Assembly (NCBI GenBank): GCA_030838815.1
Contig: JAUZEX010000700.1
Span: forward strand, 1 to 35,721
Direction: 5' to 3'
DNA length: 35,721 nt
Origin: Actinomycetota bacterium
GTDB taxonomy: Bacteria; Actinomycetota; Acidimicrobiia; IMCC26256; BP-133
Shown here piece after piece: positions 7,836 to 15,629 of the stretch. Each line of letters opens with the position of its first letter. Position 1 is the first letter of the stretch. The notes under the pieces were generated by a model, which was given only the letters and a program-made list of their open reading frames with translations, did not search any database and had not been told where the DNA came from. Made by a program: the position numbers and the translations under genes.

Positions 7836-8237
7836 GTGAGCAGAACCGTCGTTCCCGCCGACGTCTTCGATCCGGAGGCCGGCCTTCTGTTCGGATCCCG
7901 ATGTGCGACCTGCGGGGCGGTTCACTTCCCGCCCATCAATGGTTGCCCCGACTGCTTCGCGGCGAGCACCGATCGGATACCGCTCTCGCCGACGGGCCGC
8001 GTCCGTTCGTACACGGTCGTGAATCTCGGGTTCGCCGGGTTCCCCAAGGGGTACCCGCTCGTCGAGGTGGAGCTGCCGGAGGGGATCGTGGTGCTCGGCC
8101 AGCTGGCCGGGGTCCACGACCCCGGCCTGCTCTACAGCGGCATGGTGGTCAAGGTCGAGGCTGGGCCCGTCCGGGTGGCCGAGGACGGCGAGGCGATGGA
8201 CGGCTACCGGTTCGCCCCCGTCGCCGGGGAGGGCTGA
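7836..8237 (+). CDS. DUF35 Zn-ribbon/OB-fold acyl-CoA-binding partner of the thiolase
   Basis: This 133-aa protein starts with a rubredoxin-like zinc ribbon, C23-x2-C26 and C37-x2-C40 (CATC, CPDC), followed by an OB-fold (GRVRSYTVV and later strands), the standard DUF35 layout. The GTG at 7836 is chosen because AGGAGG at 7826-7831 lies 4 bp upstream. A longer in-frame start at 7800 would sit inside the thiolase gene. DUF35 proteins bind thiolase-like enzymes and help present acyl-CoA. In ChsH2 this domain is fused to a MaoC-like domain, whereas here it is a separate gene just before two MaoC-like genes. A physical complex with the thiolase is the most likely role. Confidence 0.85.
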   Translation: MSRTVVPADVFDPEAGLLFGSRCATCGAVHFPPINGCPDCFAASTDRIPLSPTGRVRSYTVVNLGFAGFPKGYPLVEVELPEGIVVLGQLAGVHDPGLLYSGMVVKVEAGPVRVAEDGEAMDGYRFAPVAGEG

Positions 8238-8238
8238 A

Positions 8239-8688
8239 GTGAAAGTCGACGGCACCAAGGGGTACGCCTTCCCCGCCCGGGAGATCCTCCCGGAGGAGGT
8301 CCTGTCCGTGAGCCATTTCGCCCGGGTCGTCGGATCGCCCGACCGGGCCTTCTACAGCACGGAGGTGGCCCGGGCGGCCGGCTACGCCGCCCGACCGCTG
8401 CCCCGGGGCCTTCCGCTGTTCTTCAACGCCATCACCGAAGCCGAGCTGCTCGAGACCCTCGGGATCATCTACGGAAAGACCCTGGCCGCCGGGCTGGAGG
8501 TCGAATACGGCGTGGTGGTGACCGAGCAGGACCCACTGGTGGGCCAGGCCCGCGTCGCCGACGCCTACGAGCGCGTGGGCAAGGACGGGACGCTCCGTCA
8601 TTTCCTCGTCCTGGAGACCGAGTACCGCAACCGCCAGGGCGACATGGTCAGCCGCACCCGGGTGACGTTCATCGAAAGGGCGCAGTGA
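8239..8688 (+). CDS. MaoC_N/FAS1-like hotdog subunit, ChsH2-like partner
   Basis: This 149-aa FAS1-like hotdog protein has the family segment AFYSTEVARAAGYAARPLPRG (about residues 37-57, preceded by SPDR) and ends in RTRVTFIERAQ, matching the end of the 129-aa protein at 3595. It has no D-x4-H pair. GTG start 1 bp after the DUF35 stop; the next gene overlaps its stop. It probably forms a heterodimeric hydratase with the MaoC protein that follows. With the DUF35 gene just upstream it would reconstitute, as separate genes, the two domains of ChsH2. Confidence 0.78.
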   Translation: MKVDGTKGYAFPAREILPEEVLSVSHFARVVGSPDRAFYSTEVARAAGYAARPLPRGLPLFFNAITEAELLETLGIIYGKTLAAGLEVEYGVVVTEQDPLVGQARVADAYERVGKDGTLRHFLVLETEYRNRQGDMVSRTRVTFIERAQ

Positions 8689-9116
8689 TGCATCAGGCTC
8701 TGGCCGGGGTGACCGTGGGGGACGAGCTGCCGGAACGCAGGGTCGGTCCGTTGACCCGCATGGACTTCGCCCGGTTCTCCGTCTCGACCGACGATCCCAA
8801 CCGTGTCCACATCGAAGAGGCCGTAGCGACCGGTGCCGGGCTTCCGGACGTGATCGGCTCGGGAGGCATCGTGGCCGGTCTCCTCACCGACCTCGTCACG
8901 TCATGGGGCGGCCTCGACGCGCTGCGCTCGGCCACGCTGCGGGTCACGGCGCCGCTCTTCCCGGGGACGGTGCTCCTCGCTCGGGGAAACGTCGTCCGGC
9001 GGGACGACGGAGGTGAAGGCGTGGTGGAGGTCGAGGCCTCCGCCGTCGACGCCGGCGGGAATCGAATCGGCGAGGGGACGTTCCTGCTCCGGCTCCGCCC
9101 GGAGGAGCCGTCGTGA
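8685..9116 (+). CDS. MaoC-like catalytic hotdog hydratase, ChsH1-like
   Basis: This 143-aa MaoC-like hydratase carries the catalytic D37-x4-H42 in STDDPNRVHIE and the strand pattern TLRVTAPLFPGTVLLARG that follows in the family. It has two adjacent start codons, GTG at 8685 and ATG at 8688, both overlapping the upstream stop; I list the first. It pairs by position and size with the preceding hotdog gene and is a paralogue of the 119-aa protein at 3239. Probable reaction: hydration of a 2-enoyl-CoA before cleavage by the thiolase-like enzyme. Confidence 0.83.
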   Translation: MMHQALAGVTVGDELPERRVGPLTRMDFARFSVSTDDPNRVHIEEAVATGAGLPDVIGSGGIVAGLLTDLVTSWGGLDALRSATLRVTAPLFPGTVLLARGNVVRRDDGGEGVVEVEASAVDAGGNRIGEGTFLLRLRPEEPS

Positions 9117-9289
9117 CCGAACAGCAGCGCATCGACGCGGTGCACGGAATGCTGGCGACGGCCAAGGCCCTCGCCGCCGAGGACGATCCCCTGCTCGACG
9201 AGGTCATGCCCCGGGTGGTGGCCATCCTGCACGACGCCATCCGCCTGCTCGACCCGGATTACATGGACGACTCCCTGTCCCGGGCGTGA
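9113..9289 (+). CDS. Short unknown protein (58 aa)
   Basis: This short frame starts at a GTG that overlaps the MaoC stop as GTGA (9113-9116) and runs 58 codons to TGA at 9287-9289. The product is acidic and looks fully helical, with alternating hydrophobics (LLDEVMPRVVAILHDAIRLL) and a DPDYMDDS tail. Overlap, codon use and position at the operon end argue for a real gene. I recognise no family. Confidence 0.55.
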   Translation: MTEQQRIDAVHGMLATAKALAAEDDPLLDEVMPRVVAILHDAIRLLDPDYMDDSLSRA

Positions 9290-9314
9290 CTCGTTCGGTT
9301 GGAACCGCTCACCG

Positions 9315-9355
9315 TTGACATCATCGGCCGCGAGTTTTACTTTCTGTCCAGTAAG
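9315..9355 (+). promoter_or_regulatory. Promoter of the ABC-importer operon with embedded operator
   Basis: A consensus -35 box, TTGACA, lies at 9315-9320. With 17-bp spacing the -10 box would be TACTTT at 9338-9343, a weak match. That -10 falls inside an inverted repeat TTACT-N8-AGTAA (9337-9354), which matches the operator found at 5068. A repressor bound there would block the promoter. The importer gene begins at 9377 with a GGGGGG-type ribosome-binding site just upstream. Confidence 0.6.
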
Positions 9356-9376
9356 TTGGGTCAAGGGGGGATCGCT

Positions 9377-10882
9377 GTGAGTGGGTTCCTGCGGAACAGC
9401 GCAGTGGCAATGTTGGCCCTGGTGGCCGCGGCGTGCGGATCGACCGCGCCGCTGACGTCCGTTGGCACACAAGGGGCACCGGGCGCCCAGGCTCTCGGCA
9501 GCGACGCCTCCCAGGGGCTTGACGGCTCCGCCGCCGGCGCCGGTGGCGGCAGCGCCGGGACGGCGGCGGGCGCGAACCCCGGAGCGTCGGGGTCCGTGGT
9601 GGCGGGCACCGGTACCGCCGCAACGGGTGCCGCGGCCTCCCCGAGCGGTGTGGGGGCCGGCGGAAAGAGCGCCACCGTCGGGCCGACGACCACGACCGGA
9701 CGTGCCGCCCCGGGTCCCGGTGTGGGCAAGGGCCCGGCCGCACCAGGTCAACTTCCCGCCTTCCCCGAAGACGGGGTCACCGCCTCGACGATCACCATCG
9801 GCGGGATCTTCCCGATCAGCAGCGGCTTCTCGCAGGTCTTCAACAGCAAGGAACTGGCCCGGATGGTCACCAAGTTGGTCGAGCGGACCAACGCCGCGGG
9901 TGGCATCAACGGCCGCAAGGTCCGGTTCGTCTGGTACGACGACGGGTTCGATCCCGGGCGCGGCGCCGAGGTCGTGAAGAAGCTCGTCGAACAGGACAAG
10001 GTCACCGCCATCATCTCGACGCTGTCGACGTTCACGACCCAGACCACGGCCAAGTACCTGCTGGACCACAACGTGGCCCACATCGCTCCGGAGGGCTATC
10101 AGCCGGAGTCGTATTCCATGCCGAACTTTTACCCGGTGACGAACTTCTTCGACGTTCAGGGCGCCCGGATCGGCAAGTACCTCACCTGCGAGCTCGGCAT
10201 CAAGCGGGTCGGGGTCTGGTCGATCGCCGACTTCCCCGCCTCGAAGCTCGGTGGTGACTCCATCGTCAAGGCCGTCCAGGCCTGCGGGGGAACGGTCGTC
10301 GACCGTGAAGACCCGAAGTTCTTCGAGGCCGACTACACGCCCTACATCCTCCGGATGCGGGCGGCCAATCCCGACGTGATCGCCTCGGCGATGGACCCGC
10401 TCGACGACGCCGTGATGGTCCAGACGGCGCAGACCCAGAACTACCGGCCGCCGAAGGGCATGATGTTCCTCTCGGCGATGTCGGCCTTCAAGTCGATCGC
10501 CCAGGGCATGGGCAGCTTCGCCGACGGCTTCTGGTCGGTGTCCGAGTTCGACGCGTCGGTCGGCGCCAACAGCCCGCTCCTCAACGATTTCCTCACCTTC
10601 GCGAAGTCCATCGGGCTCGACGGCAGCGACCGCTTCCCGCTGGAGGCGTGGTCGGGATGGGCCATCTTCGAGGCCGCCGCCCGGGCCGCCGGCCCCGAGC
10701 TCAACCGGACGACGCTGCGGCGGGAGCTGGACAAGCTCGACATCGACCTGGGCTTCGCCTGTGAACCGTTCCACTTCCGCCCCGGGCCCAAGAAGGCCAA
10801 TCCCTGTCTCCGGGTCATGCAATGGGATGCCAAGAAACAGGTGTGGAACACGCTCAAGCCGTTCGAGCGAGTTGTCGGCTGA
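9377..10882 (+). CDS. Lipoprotein substrate-binding protein of a Liv-type ABC importer
   Basis: The 501-aa product is a secreted lipoprotein that catches the substrate outside the cell. A short signal peptide ends in the lipobox-like LVAAAC with Cys20 as lipidation site. A Gly/Ala/Ser/Thr-rich linker spans about residues 22-130, and a type I periplasmic-binding fold of the branched-chain amino-acid (LivJ) class begins at TITIGGIFPISSG (about 138). NAAGGINGRKVRFVWYDDG is the family's usual first-domain motif. I choose the GTG at 9377: it gives the signal peptide, and the in-frame extension upstream would lie in the promoter. In catabolic islands this class often carries aromatic, steroid or other hydrophobic acids, so the ligand need not be an amino acid. 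The linker is unusually long. Confidence 0.88.
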   Translation: MSGFLRNSAVAMLALVAAACGSTAPLTSVGTQGAPGAQALGSDASQGLDGSAAGAGGGSAGTAAGANPGASGSVVAGTGTAATGAAASPSGVGAGGKSATVGPTTTTGRAAPGPGVGKGPAAPGQLPAFPEDGVTASTITIGGIFPISSGFSQVFNSKELARMVTKLVERTNAAGGINGRKVRFVWYDDGFDPGRGAEVVKKLVEQDKVTAIISTLSTFTTQTTAKYLLDHNVAHIAPEGYQPESYSMPNFYPVTNFFDVQGARIGKYLTCELGIKRVGVWSIADFPASKLGGDSIVKAVQACGGTVVDREDPKFFEADYTPYILRMRAANPDVIASAMDPLDDAVMVQTAQTQNYRPPKGMMFLSAMSAFKSIAQGMGSFADGFWSVSEFDASVGANSPLLNDFLTFAKSIGLDGSDRFPLEAWSGWAIFEAAARAAGPELNRTTLRRELDKLDIDLGFACEPFHFRPGPKKANPCLRVMQWDAKKQVWNTLKPFERVVG

Positions 10883-10884
10883 GC

Positions 10885-12333
10885 ATGAAGCCTGCACGAG
10901 CATTCAGACGCCTCGCCGTCGCCGCTTCCGCCGTCGCCCTGACCGCCGGTGTGGGCGGGGGGTGGGCTGGGGCCGACACCGAGCAGGAGTTCCACTGGAG
11001 CCGCCTCGACGCCTCGATCGACGTCTCCACCTGGGCCGCCGGACAGGTCAGCGGGGTGGTGCGGGTCTGGGGCGCCCACGCTTTCTCCCACCTGGACGAT
11101 TCGCCCGCCGCCCGGGCCATCGGCTCGCCGATGGACGTGGGCATCCTGGCCACGGCCTCGGGATTCAAGGGCGTTCCGTACCCGCTGACTTCGGAGAGTT
11201 TGAGCCCCGGCGGGGCCGACAAGGCGCAGTTCGCCGACGCCTCGAAGAGCATCCCGGGCGTCGTCGACGCAAAGCAGGTGTTCTCCGCCGCGTCCACCAG
11301 GGCCAATCCTCCGGCGGCGGCGGCCGAGGGCGGCGGGCAGTCGGCCGTCACGCCCAACTTCACCGTCTCGAACTACCGGGCGAACTCCAACCTGGCCGAC
11401 GACGGGAACGGGAAGGTCGCCGGCCACGGCACGGTCTCCCTGGACCAGATCGTGATGGGGCCCCTCGCCGTGGGGAACGTGACCTCGCTGATCGAGGGCG
11501 CCACGGACGGGACTCAGGCGGGCACCAAGATGGCAGCCCGAACCCTGGTCACCGGGGCCACCGTCAACGGGATCCCGGTCGAGATCGGCTCTTCCGGCGT
11601 GACCGTCGCCGACCAACGGGGAGGCGGCGAAGGGGTGGCCGCCCTCAACGAGCAGATCAGCAGCGCCCTCAAATCCGCCGGGATCTTCGAGGTTTCCGTG
11701 GCCGAACCGAAGACATCGACCGGTCCGAACGGCCTGAGCACCGAGGCCGGTGGCCTGCGGGTCAAGTTCGTCCCGACACCCGAGATGAGCGGGGTCGTGA
11801 ACGCCGCCGTTCCGGTCGAAGCGGCCTTCGCCGCCGCCCGCGGAAACCTCCTCGCCACCGCCCGGGGCGAAGGCGGCTCCGACGACGGCTTCGGTGGCGG
11901 GGTTCTCGAGCCCGACCCCTCGTCCGTCATTCCGCCCGTGGCCCCGGGTGACGGCTCGGCCCCGTCGGTCTTTGGAGACTCCGGCTCGTCGGCGCTGCCG
12001 TCGGCCTCTTCGACCATGCCGGCGTCCGGCGGCACCGTTGGCGCCTCGGGCCTTTCGTCCGTCGCCGGCGCCACGTCGGACGGCCTGGGCACCGGCGTCT
12101 CCGAGTCCAGCGCCGCAACATCGCCGGCCGCCGCCCCCCCGGGTCCCACCGACCTTCAAGCCCAACCGATCACGGCCGTCCGCTGGAGCGACGCACCCTG
12201 GGTCGCCGCGCTGGCGCTGTTCAGCGCGGCCATCCTCGCCATCATGGTCGTCGCCGCCCGCCGCGGCCGTGCCGGTCTGGCACCGTCCAACCTCCGGCAG
12301 GCGATGGAGTCCCTGACCGGTGGGGCTTCATGA
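10885..12333 (+). CDS. Exported, C-terminally membrane-anchored protein of unknown function
   Basis: This 482-aa protein has an N-terminal signal peptide (basic MKPARAFRR, hydrophobic core to about residue 30 with GWAGAD cleavage region). A long extracytoplasmic part of beta-rich sequence spans about 35-320, followed by a Pro/Ser/Gly/Ala-rich stalk (about 335-425), one transmembrane helix (WVAALALFSAAILAIMVVAA, about 438-457) and a short basic tail. This resembles actinobacterial surface proteins on a stalk. I recognise no named domain. The ATG at 10885 is 2 bp after the binding-protein stop; a longer frame to 10822 lies inside that gene. It sits between the binding protein and the permeases, so a role in delivering substrate across the wall is plausible but unproved. 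Confidence 0.7.
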   Translation: MKPARAFRRLAVAASAVALTAGVGGGWAGADTEQEFHWSRLDASIDVSTWAAGQVSGVVRVWGAHAFSHLDDSPAARAIGSPMDVGILATASGFKGVPYPLTSESLSPGGADKAQFADASKSIPGVVDAKQVFSAASTRANPPAAAAEGGGQSAVTPNFTVSNYRANSNLADDGNGKVAGHGTVSLDQIVMGPLAVGNVTSLIEGATDGTQAGTKMAARTLVTGATVNGIPVEIGSSGVTVADQRGGGEGVAALNEQISSALKSAGIFEVSVAEPKTSTGPNGLSTEAGGLRVKFVPTPEMSGVVNAAVPVEAAFAAARGNLLATARGEGGSDDGFGGGVLEPDPSSVIPPVAPGDGSAPSVFGDSGSSALPSASSTMPASGGTVGASGLSSVAGATSDGLGTGVSESSAATSPAAAPPGPTDLQAQPITAVRWSDAPWVAALALFSAAILAIMVVAARRGRAGLAPSNLRQAMESLTGGAS

Positions 12334-12374
12334 CCCCTTCCGCTCCGCTCGCCGTGACACCGGAGGTGTGAACG

Positions 12375-12833
12375 ATGTCAGCCGCCGAATACGATGACCG
12401 GCTCCAACCGCTCGAAGCCGAACAAGCCATCGACGCTCGGGACGAGCGCAAGAGCCGACTGGCGGCGCTCTTCGCCGACCCGTTGTGGATCCTTCTCTTC
12501 CTCGGGGTGGTGACCATCGCCGGAGGGATGCTGGGCGTCTTCCTGTCCCTCACCCGGGTGCGCCCCGAGGTCGTCGTCCTCCGCCAGATCCCCTATGTGG
12601 TCAGCGCCATCGCCTTCGGAACGCTGGCCCAACTGGGCGCCTTCGCCTGCCTGGGCTTTTTCGCCTGGCGCGCCTTCGGCCACATGCGCCGGCTGACGTC
12701 GGAGCTCGAAGAGGCGGCCGCCGCCCTGATGTGGGAACGCGTCGCGACGTCGGAGGCGGACCGCCTCGGCCGCAACGCCGCTCCGCCGCCGTCCCGGACG
12801 GCCCCCCAGCCGTTGCGCAGCTCGGCCGGCTGA
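12375..12833 (+). CDS. Small two-helix membrane protein in the importer operon
   Basis: This 152-aa protein has two predicted transmembrane helices, at about residues 37-58 (WILLFLGVVTIAGGMLGVFL) and 73-97 (VVSAIAFGTLAQLGAFACLG). A charged N-terminus and a C-terminal helix with many Glu and Arg flank them, followed by a Pro/Ser tail. No known family. It lies 41 bp after the surface-protein gene and 13 bp before livH, so it may be an accessory to the transporter or to the surface protein. Confidence 0.65.
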   Translation: MSAAEYDDRLQPLEAEQAIDARDERKSRLAALFADPLWILLFLGVVTIAGGMLGVFLSLTRVRPEVVVLRQIPYVVSAIAFGTLAQLGAFACLGFFAWRAFGHMRRLTSELEEAAAALMWERVATSEADRLGRNAAPPPSRTAPQPLRSSAG

Positions 12834-12846
12834 GGAGCGACGCCGC

Positions 12847-13704
12847 GTGTTCCTCCAGTTCGTGATCGTCGGCATCGGCATCGGCTTCATCTACGTGCTG
12901 TTCGCCGTCGGCATGGTGCTCATCTACCGCGAGAGCCGGGTGGTGAACTTCGCCCATGGGGGCTTCGCCGCCGCAGGTGCCTACTTCTTCACCACCGTCT
13001 ACAGCGGTGGTGACCGGCACTACGGCCTGGCCCTGCTGGCTTCGATGCTGCTCTGCGCCGCCCTCGGCTGGCTGGCCTATCGGGTCGTCCTCCAGGCCCT
13101 GACGGGCTCCGACGAGCTCACCATGGCCATGGGCACCCTGGGCATCCTCACCTGCACGATCGCCGGGATCCTTTGGGTGTTCGGTCCCACGCCCCGCTCC
13201 GTACCGGCGGCCTTCGGGGCCGACGGGCTCACCTTCGGCTCCCTCGTGGTCACCTACCACTCGATCGCCATCATGGGCGCGGGCACCGCCCTCTGCGCCG
13301 CCCTGGGCTACGTCGTCCAGCGGACGGGTGTCGGCCGCTCGCTCCGGGCCATCTCGGAGAACCGGACGACGGCGACCTTGATCGGGATCCCGGTACGCCG
13401 CTACGACGAAGTGACGTGGGCCATCGCCGGGGCTCTGGCGGGATTCGCCGGGGTCATGGTCACGCCGAGCACCGGAGTCAGCGCTGCCGCCCTCGTGTTC
13501 CTCCTGGTCAAGGGCTTCGCCGCCGCGCTCATCGGGCGGTTCGAGAACCTGCTGATGGTGGTGGCCGGCGGCCTGACGATCGGCGTGATCGAAAGCCTCG
13601 TCATCTGGAAGTTCCAGCAGGTGAACGGGTTGCGCGAGCTTCTGGCCTTCGCCCTCATCGCCGGCGCCCTGCTCTCCCGGGAACGGGAGCGGGTGATCGC
13701 GTGA
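12847..13704 (+). CDS. livH: Branched-chain-type ABC transporter permease (LivH family)
   Basis: This 285-aa integral membrane permease has about eight hydrophobic segments. The N-terminal FIYVLFAVGMVLIYRESRVVNFAHG is the LivH signature, and NRTTATLIGIPVRRYDEVTWAIAGALAGFAGV is the cytoplasmic EAA-like coupling segment and next helix. GTG start at 12847; the stop overlaps the next gene as GTGA. Together with the fused LivM-LivG and LivF it completes a high-affinity uptake system for the binding protein at 9377. Ligand unknown; the symbol names the family only. Confidence 0.9.
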   Translation: MFLQFVIVGIGIGFIYVLFAVGMVLIYRESRVVNFAHGGFAAAGAYFFTTVYSGGDRHYGLALLASMLLCAALGWLAYRVVLQALTGSDELTMAMGTLGILTCTIAGILWVFGPTPRSVPAAFGADGLTFGSLVVTYHSIAIMGAGTALCAALGYVVQRTGVGRSLRAISENRTTATLIGIPVRRYDEVTWAIAGALAGFAGVMVTPSTGVSAAALVFLLVKGFAAALIGRFENLLMVVAGGLTIGVIESLVIWKFQQVNGLRELLAFALIAGALLSRERERVIA

Positions 13705-15629
13705 CCCGGGCCGGCCTCAAGGAGATCCTCGGCGCCACGAGGACCTGCTCGCTGGTCGACGTGTCGCGGGGCCGCGTGGTCCTCGAACGGCGACGAGCCG
13801 AGCTCGCCGAACAGGAACGGGCCCGGCGGGACTCGCCGGAGACGTGGCGGGCCCGGGCCCGGGCGGCGCTGGTCGTCCTGGCCGCACTCATGGTCCTGTA
13901 CCCGGCCGCCGTCGACAGCTACTGGACGTTCGTCGGTACCACCGCCCTCGTCACCGCCATCACGGCCCTCAGCTTCGTCGTACTCGTGGGGCTGGCCGGC
14001 CTGCCGTCCTTCGTCCAGGCCACCTTCATGGGAATCGGGGCCTACACAACCTTCAACCTGGAAAAGGCCGACGTCGGCTTTCCCTGGACGGTGCTGCTGT
14101 CGGGGCTGATCGTGATGGTGCCGGCCATCATCGTCGCCCTGCCGAGCCTGCGACTGCGCGGTGTGAGCCTCGGCATCCTCACCCTGGCCGCGGCGGTGGT
14201 GGCCGACCGGCTGGTGTTCCAGTGGCGCTGGTTCACCGGCGTCCTGTCGGGCGCCTCGGTGCCGCCGGCGCAGCTCGGGCCGCTCCACCTCGGGAGCGAC
14301 ACGGCCCAGTACGGCGTGGCGGCGATCGTGTTCGTCCTCTGTCTCCTCTTCGTCTGGCGGATCACCCGGGGCTCGACCGGCCGGGCCTTCCTCGCTCTTC
14401 AGGGCAGCGAACCGGGGGCGGTGGCCGCCGGACTCAACCCCGACCTGCTCAAGCTGGAGGCCTTCGCCATCGGAGGGTTCCTGGCCGGGGTGGGAGGAAG
14501 CCTCTTCGCCTACGGGTTGGGCTCGCTCAGCGTCGTGTCGTTCAACTTCGTCGTGTCCCTCAACCTCATGGTGGTCGCCGTTGTCGGCGGCGTGTACCAC
14601 CCGCTGGGCGCTCTCGCCGCCGGGGTGGTGTATGCCTTCGGGCCCGCCCTGCTCCGAGAGGCGAACCTCGACCCGAACCTCGCCTTCCTTCTCACCGGAG
14701 CCGGCCTCGTCGTGGCCCTCATCGCCGGCCGCGGCGGCATCGCTCAGTGGGTGGGGAGCGCTCTGCGGGCCCGTTCCCGCCCCGCCATCCTCCGGCCGCC
14801 CTCCGCCGGGGCCGTCCCTGCCACCGCCACCCGACCCGCCGGCCAGCCCCAGCTCGACGCCACCCCGTCCGACAGCGTGCTCGAGCTCCGCGGCCTGGGC
14901 AAGCGCTTCGGCGGAGTGCAGGCGGTCTCCGATGTCAGCCTCCGGATCCCGCAGGGCCAACTGGCCGCCCTGATCGGGCCGAACGGAGCTGGCAAGTCGA
15001 CGCTCTTCCGGCTCATCAACGGCATGGTGGCCCCCGACACTGGAGACGTTTTTCTCCACGGGCGATCTTTGCTGGCCCTGAGCTCGACCGCCCGGGCCCG
15101 GAGGGGTCTCGGCTGGACGTACCAGAGCACGCAGCTCTTCCCCTCGCTGACGACGGTGGAAAACCTGCTGGTGCCACTGGAGCAACACCGTCCGGGCGAC
15201 GTGGCCGGCGATGTCCTGTCCCGGCCGAAGTCGCGGCATCGGCGGGGAGAACTGGTCGAACGGGCTTACCTGGCGCTCGACGAGGCCGGGCTCGGACGAC
15301 AGGCCAACGAGCTCGTGGGCAACCTGCCGTTCGGCGTGCTGCGGCGGCTGGAGGTCGCCCGGGCGGTGGTCAGCGACCCGGCCATCCTGCTGCTCGACGA
15401 GCCGGCGACGGGCATGAACGTCGGCGAGACCGAGGACTTCGCCGAGTTCCTCCGCTCGATCTGGGCCCGGCATCACATCACGATCTTCTTCATCGAGCAC
15501 GACATGAACCTGGTGATGCCGGTCGCCCACCAGGTCTTCGTGCTCGACTTCGGCCAGCTGATCGCCTCCGGCACGCCGGCGGAGATCCAGAACAACCAGC
15601 GCGTCATCGACGTGTACCTCGGCGCATGA
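13701..15629 (+). CDS. livM-livG: LivM permease fused to LivG ATPase
   Basis: This single 642-aa chain joins a LivM-type permease and a LivG-type ATPase. After a charged cytoplasmic N-terminus (1-55), membrane segments run to about 345 with the LivM coupling region GRAFLALQGSEPGAVAAGLN (about 227-246). A Pro/Ala linker (about 360-392) leads to the ATPase: Walker A GPNGAGKST (426-434), signature-like LPFGVLRRLEVARA (542-555), Walker B ILLLDEP (562-568) and switch His600. The signature departs from LSGGQ as is common in LivG. GTG start overlaps the livH stop. Such fusions are known in actinobacteria and force 1:1 permease-ATPase pairing. LivF follows with ATGA overlap. Confidence 0.9.
   Translation: MTRAGLKEILGATRTCSLVDVSRGRVVLERRRAELAEQERARRDSPETWRARARAALVVLAALMVLYPAAVDSYWTFVGTTALVTAITALSFVVLVGLAGLPSFVQATFMGIGAYTTFNLEKADVGFPWTVLLSGLIVMVPAIIVALPSLRLRGVSLGILTLAAAVVADRLVFQWRWFTGVLSGASVPPAQLGPLHLGSDTAQYGVAAIVFVLCLLFVWRITRGSTGRAFLALQGSEPGAVAAGLNPDLLKLEAFAIGGFLAGVGGSLFAYGLGSLSVVSFNFVVSLNLMVVAVVGGVYHPLGALAAGVVYAFGPALLREANLDPNLAFLLTGAGLVVALIAGRGGIAQWVGSALRARSRPAILRPPSAGAVPATATRPAGQPQLDATPSDSVLELRGLGKRFGGVQAVSDVSLRIPQGQLAALIGPNGAGKSTLFRLINGMVAPDTGDVFLHGRSLLALSSTARARRGLGWTYQSTQLFPSLTTVENLLVPLEQHRPGDVAGDVLSRPKSRHRRGELVERAYLALDEAGLGRQANELVGNLPFGVLRRLEVARAVVSDPAILLLDEPATGMNVGETEDFAEFLRSIWARHHITIFFIEHDMNLVMPVAHQVFVLDFGQLIASGTPAEIQNNQRVIDVYLGA

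Noticed and set aside
8693..10903. Very long open frame on the minus strand (736 codons)
   Set aside because: It is antisense to the MaoC, 58-aa and binding-protein genes, is rich in Gly/Arg/His/Asp without domain pattern, and reflects GC-rich codon bias.
13401..15530. Long minus-strand open frame (709 codons) opposite livH and the livM-livG fusion
   Set aside because: It is low-complexity, charged sequence with no family features; the plus strand has clear transporter domains throughout.
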